NCBI RefSeq assembly: GCF_008370325.1
Contig: NZ_VNIP01000012.1
Coordinates: forward strand, 33,290 to 97,289
DNA from: Martinezella tropici
GTDB taxonomy: Bacteria > Pseudomonadota > Alphaproteobacteria > Rhizobiales > Rhizobiaceae
Length of the DNA stretch: 64,000 bases
Direction of reading: 5' to 3'
Part shown: positions 61,521 through 64,000 of the stretch, piece after piece
How positions within the stretch are numbered: the first letter of the stretch is position 1
Layout: every line of letters begins with the position of its first letter
Position numbers and translations under genes: made by a program
Notes under the pieces: model-generated
Told to the model about the DNA's origin: nothing
What the model saw: only the letters and a program-made list of their open reading frames with translations
Database searches by the model: none

Positions 61521-62663
61521 GTGGATTTCGTGCTATTCTGCAAGCTTGAACTCGGTACCGCAATCCCAGACTATGGGGCGGGATCGAAGTGCGTACTTTT
61601 GACCGGTATCCGCCAGCATGACTTCAACGAGAGCGCTTTTGACAAGGGCGTTGAAGCCTACGTCATTGAAGCCGATATCGACCTTTCGATGCTTGGGCTG
61701 TGCGATGATGAAGAGTGCTTCTGCCGCAAAAAGCTGCAGTGGAACTGGATAAAGCTGACACTCACAGGTGATAATAATGGGCAGACGTGGGTCTACAGAG
61801 CCTTTCAGGCCGGGCCACCGGAGCGCTTTAACATCCTGAACATCGAGGTAGTCAGCGGCCCGCAGCTTCCTGAATTCCCAGAAAGCTCGGATGTTGAGTT
61901 CGAAGGGGGTGCGGCGGCACCGTATTCTTTGTCCGGGTTTGAGGTCGGCCAAGGCATGGCCTCTCTCGTATACAATTCCTCCTTCGGGTATTTGGTGGAT
62001 GCCGGTGCCGGGACCCCGATAAAGCGACCAGCCTATCTTTTGCCTAGCTTTGTCAGTGACCTCCTGTCGCTGCTCAACACCAGAACCAGCAAGTTCTTCC
62101 TGTCGCATGCCGACAGCGACCACTGGAGAATGCTGGTCTGGGACGGAAGGATTGAGACAAGGGTTTCAGAGTTCTTTGTGCCGAACGGGATGAAGCCCCT
62201 GGTATTCTTCGATGTAACCGTGAAATCTCGAACACGTCGCTGGAGCGCACCTCATGTCAGCGTCCCCTTATATTCAGGACAGCAGTTGCAAATCATGAGA
62301 ACGGCTCCGGCTAGTCCCACATCGAACAACGACGGTCTGATCCTGCTGTTCGAGGATGGTACCGAGTTGGGATTGCTCCCTGGCGACTGTGTGTACGACG
62401 AGATCGTCAAGGACGCCAATTCCCACGTCAGCAGCCTTGCTGGTATGTCATACACGGCCATCGTAGTGCCGCATCATGGCGATGCTGCAAGCGCTCACAG
62501 CGTCCCACTGTCGTCTGCCGCCTCTAAAGCGTTCTTTTCAGCAGGCAACCACACGAAGTTCCTTCATCCAACTCCTGCCTCGACCAGCGCCCACAGCGCG
62601 GCTGGCTACACGAACCTTGTGAACAAGACCCCGACTTACATTCGAGAGGTTCCATTGATGTAG
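61521..62663 (+). CDS. ComEC-like metallo-beta-lactamase-fold protein
   Basis: The 380-residue protein has an unknown N-terminal region (about 1-130) with a Cys-rich CDDEECFCRKK. The C-terminal MBL domain has GQGMASLVYNSSFGYLVDAGAG and LSHADSDHW (the H-x-D-x-D-H motif), then LGLLPGDCVYDEI with a metal-ligand Asp, VVPHHGD and HTKFLHP. This resembles the MBL part of ComEC without its membrane domain. GTG 61521 has GGAGGGGG six bases upstream. It looks intact. It could be a nuclease or a phosphodiesterase; proteins of this type also occur in defence loci. Confidence 0.72.
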   Translation: MDFVLFCKLELGTAIPDYGAGSKCVLLTGIRQHDFNESAFDKGVEAYVIEADIDLSMLGLCDDEECFCRKKLQWNWIKLTLTGDNNGQTWVYRAFQAGPPERFNILNIEVVSGPQLPEFPESSDVEFEGGAAAPYSLSGFEVGQGMASLVYNSSFGYLVDAGAGTPIKRPAYLLPSFVSDLLSLLNTRTSKFFLSHADSDHWRMLVWDGRIETRVSEFFVPNGMKPLVFFDVTVKSRTRRWSAPHVSVPLYSGQQLQIMRTAPASPTSNNDGLILLFEDGTELGLLPGDCVYDEIVKDANSHVSSLAGMSYTAIVVPHHGDAASAHSVPLSSAASKAFFSAGNHTKFLHPTPASTSAHSAAGYTNLVNKTPTYIREVPLM

Positions 62664-62870
62664 CTGCTCGGCTGCGACATGATCTGGAAGCGCGAATGGA
62701 AATGATCGAAGCAGAAGCATTAGAATCAAATCGATTTCTTGTCTTCTATTGGGCGCACCATGCCACTTGCCGGTCGTGCCGATCTCAGTGGCGAGGTCAG
62801 TGAGTGGCTGCCTGCCGGAGAGATGATCCGGTGTCATCGAGCCCGAGTTCTACGCGGTGGAGAACCTAAC
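62664..62870. other. Gap before the IS30 element
   Basis: These 207 nt contain no supported gene. A minus-strand frame (62538-62837) overlaps the MBL gene and has no recognisable motif. The sequence is the left flank of the IS30-family insertion. Confidence 0.4.
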
Positions 62871-63956
62871 CCAAGTGCATCATGCCGGATTGCAGGGTAG
62901 GGGATCAGCCGCTTTCGCGCAAATAGGCAGCAAAGGCTTCGGCGGGGGTCCGGTATCCGAGGCATTTGCGCGGCTGTGAGTTCAAATGATGCGCCAACTC
63001 GGTCAGCTGTTGCTGGGTGACATTGGCAAGATCCGTGTCACCAGGCATGAAGCGTCGGATGCGTTTGTTGGCGTTCTCGACAGCACCTTTCTGCCACGGC
63101 GCGCTGGGGTCCCAGAACCAGCTCCTGGCGCCGATCCCTTCCTCCAAAGCCCTGAAGCCGCTGAACTCCGTGCCGCGATCGAAGGTAAAACTACGCCGCG
63201 CCAACGCTGGCAATGGTGAGAAGGCATGAACGATCTTATCCATGATCGGTCGCGAGTGGCGACTGTTGTTCTTGAGCATGACCGTATAGCGGCTTTTGCG
63301 TTCGACCAGTGAGGTGACGTTGGTCGGCCCAAGCTCCCGCTTGAAGATCAGCAGATCGCCTTCCCAATGTCCGAACTCGGTCCGATTGCCAATAAAATCA
63401 GGTCTTTGGGATATCCTGCAATCGGCCGGGGAGACGTTGCCCGCGGTCGGCGAGAGCCTCGAGGTCGGCGCTTGCGGCGTGCCTCCGGCAGGTACCGATA
63501 GAGGCCCAGACCATAGTCCTCCTTGCAGTAGACAAAGCGATAAATGGTCTCCGGGCAAATGCGAACGGGGTTGACGCCATCCTCGGCAAGGCGACCGGCA
63601 ATCTGCTCTGGTGACCAGTAGGCCTTCAGCCGGTCAATGACCAGCTCGCGCAAACTTGGATGCCGCCTGAGCTTGCGCAGTCTCCGGCGCCGCTCCTTAG
63701 CGATATCATCGGCGATCGTATCGAAGTAGCCGGTGTACTCGGGAAACTCGCGATCGTGGAAAGTGTTGCGCTTGAGCTCACGATAGATCGTCGAGCGATG
63801 ACGTCCGAGTTGGCGGGCGATCTCACCAATCGGCATCTTTCGCTCTCTGAGATGATAAAGACGTCGACGATCGGCGAGGGTGATCTGCGTATAGCATCGG
63901 GACATGCCAAAATCTCCAAAGTGAAGCCATTGAAATCATTGGCATGTCGCACTTGG
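62871..63956 (-). mobile_element. IS30-family insertion sequence, transposase frameshifted
   Basis: The element is delimited by imperfect inverted repeats: CCAAGTGCATCATGCC at 62871-62886 and, on the other strand, CCAAGTGCGACATGCC at 63941-63956. The length is about 1.09 kb, typical for IS30-family elements. It has one transposase gene, on the minus strand. No certain target-site duplication was found, because the exact ends are not known to the base. Confidence 0.8.
62905..63905 (-). pseudogene. IS30-family transposase split by a frameshift
   Basis: The N-terminal part (63348-63905) starts MSRCYTQITLADRRRLYHLR and has the HTH segment IGEIARQLGRHRSTIYREL. The C-terminal part (62905-63558) carries the DDE triad: Asp in GHWEGDLLIF, Asp in FTFDRGTEF and Glu in KGAVENANKRIRRF. 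The two frames meet near 63428-63435, at a run of four G on the plus strand (CCGGGGAG), so a 1-nt indel is likely. The IS30 family normally uses a single frame, so this copy is probably inactive, though a programmed shift cannot be ruled out. Confidence 0.85.
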
Positions 63957-64000
63957 AAATAGAATGTACCCGGCTACAAACAATGTGGCGGATGAGTTGG

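Overview
The window is high-GC alphaproteobacterial DNA that reads like a Rhizobium-type (Rhizobiaceae) replicon. The evidence is an imp-type T6SS operon in the exact impA-to-impL order known from rhizobia, a SorC regulator fused to DhaK, several sugar ABC importers with single-operon regulators, and many GTG and TTG starts. Genes are tightly packed up to about 55 kb. The last 9 kb is a mosaic of gene fragments, toxin-antitoxin modules and an IS30-family element. No rRNA, tRNA or CRISPR array was recognised.

1-14.2 kb (minus strand): twelve T6SS structural genes, tssA, tssB, tssC, a second tssC paralogue, tagJ, tssE, tssF, tssG, an FHA protein, tssK, tssL and tssM (cut by the left edge). Most are joined by 4-11 nt overlaps. 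14.3-27.9 kb (plus strand): the divergent arm, with tssH/clpV, hcp, an unknown protein, vgrG and two effector modules. Module A is an Endonuclea_NS_2-type nuclease effector followed by two tandem paralogous putative immunity genes. Module B is a chain of a VgrG-tail-like small protein, a DUF2169 adaptor, a ketoacyl-synthase-like protein without the catalytic cysteine, a PAAR-like (DUF4150) protein carrying a PD-(D/E)xK-like motif, and a DUF3396 immunity protein.

28.1-37.3 kb (minus strand): a polyol or ketose catabolic operon with a ribose-type ABC importer (ATPase, permease, binding protein), a GolD/DthD-like SDR, DhaK and DhaL, then a SorC-DhaK fusion and a second DhaL. The likely route is polyol uptake, oxidation to a ketose, and phosphorylation. 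37.6-42.5 kb: an FMN reductase, an ABC ATPase fragment, and a GntR/FCD-controlled sugar-acid operon (mannonate-dehydratase-like protein, KdgD-like dehydratase, lactonase-like beta-propeller). The promoters there carry shared palindromic sites. 42.5-47.1 kb: a PAS-GGDEF-EAL protein, an EamA exporter and a PAS-GGDEF cyclase. 47.7-55.1 kb: a ROK repressor divergent from an (alpha/alpha)6-type glycosidase and a CUT1 ABC importer without its own ATPase, with a large inverted repeat between them.

55-64 kb: a decayed FitAB/VapBC-like module, a DUF1173-like remnant, an intact-looking Xre/ParS-RES toxin-antitoxin pair, remnants of a GHKL ATPase, an F420-reductase-like gene, an epoxide-hydrolase-like gene and a GGDEF protein. 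Two intact-looking unknowns also lie here, a PD-(D/E)xK-like protein and a ComEC-like metallo-beta-lactamase-fold protein, followed by a frameshifted IS30-family element. All functional assignments come from reading the sequence; no database search was run.
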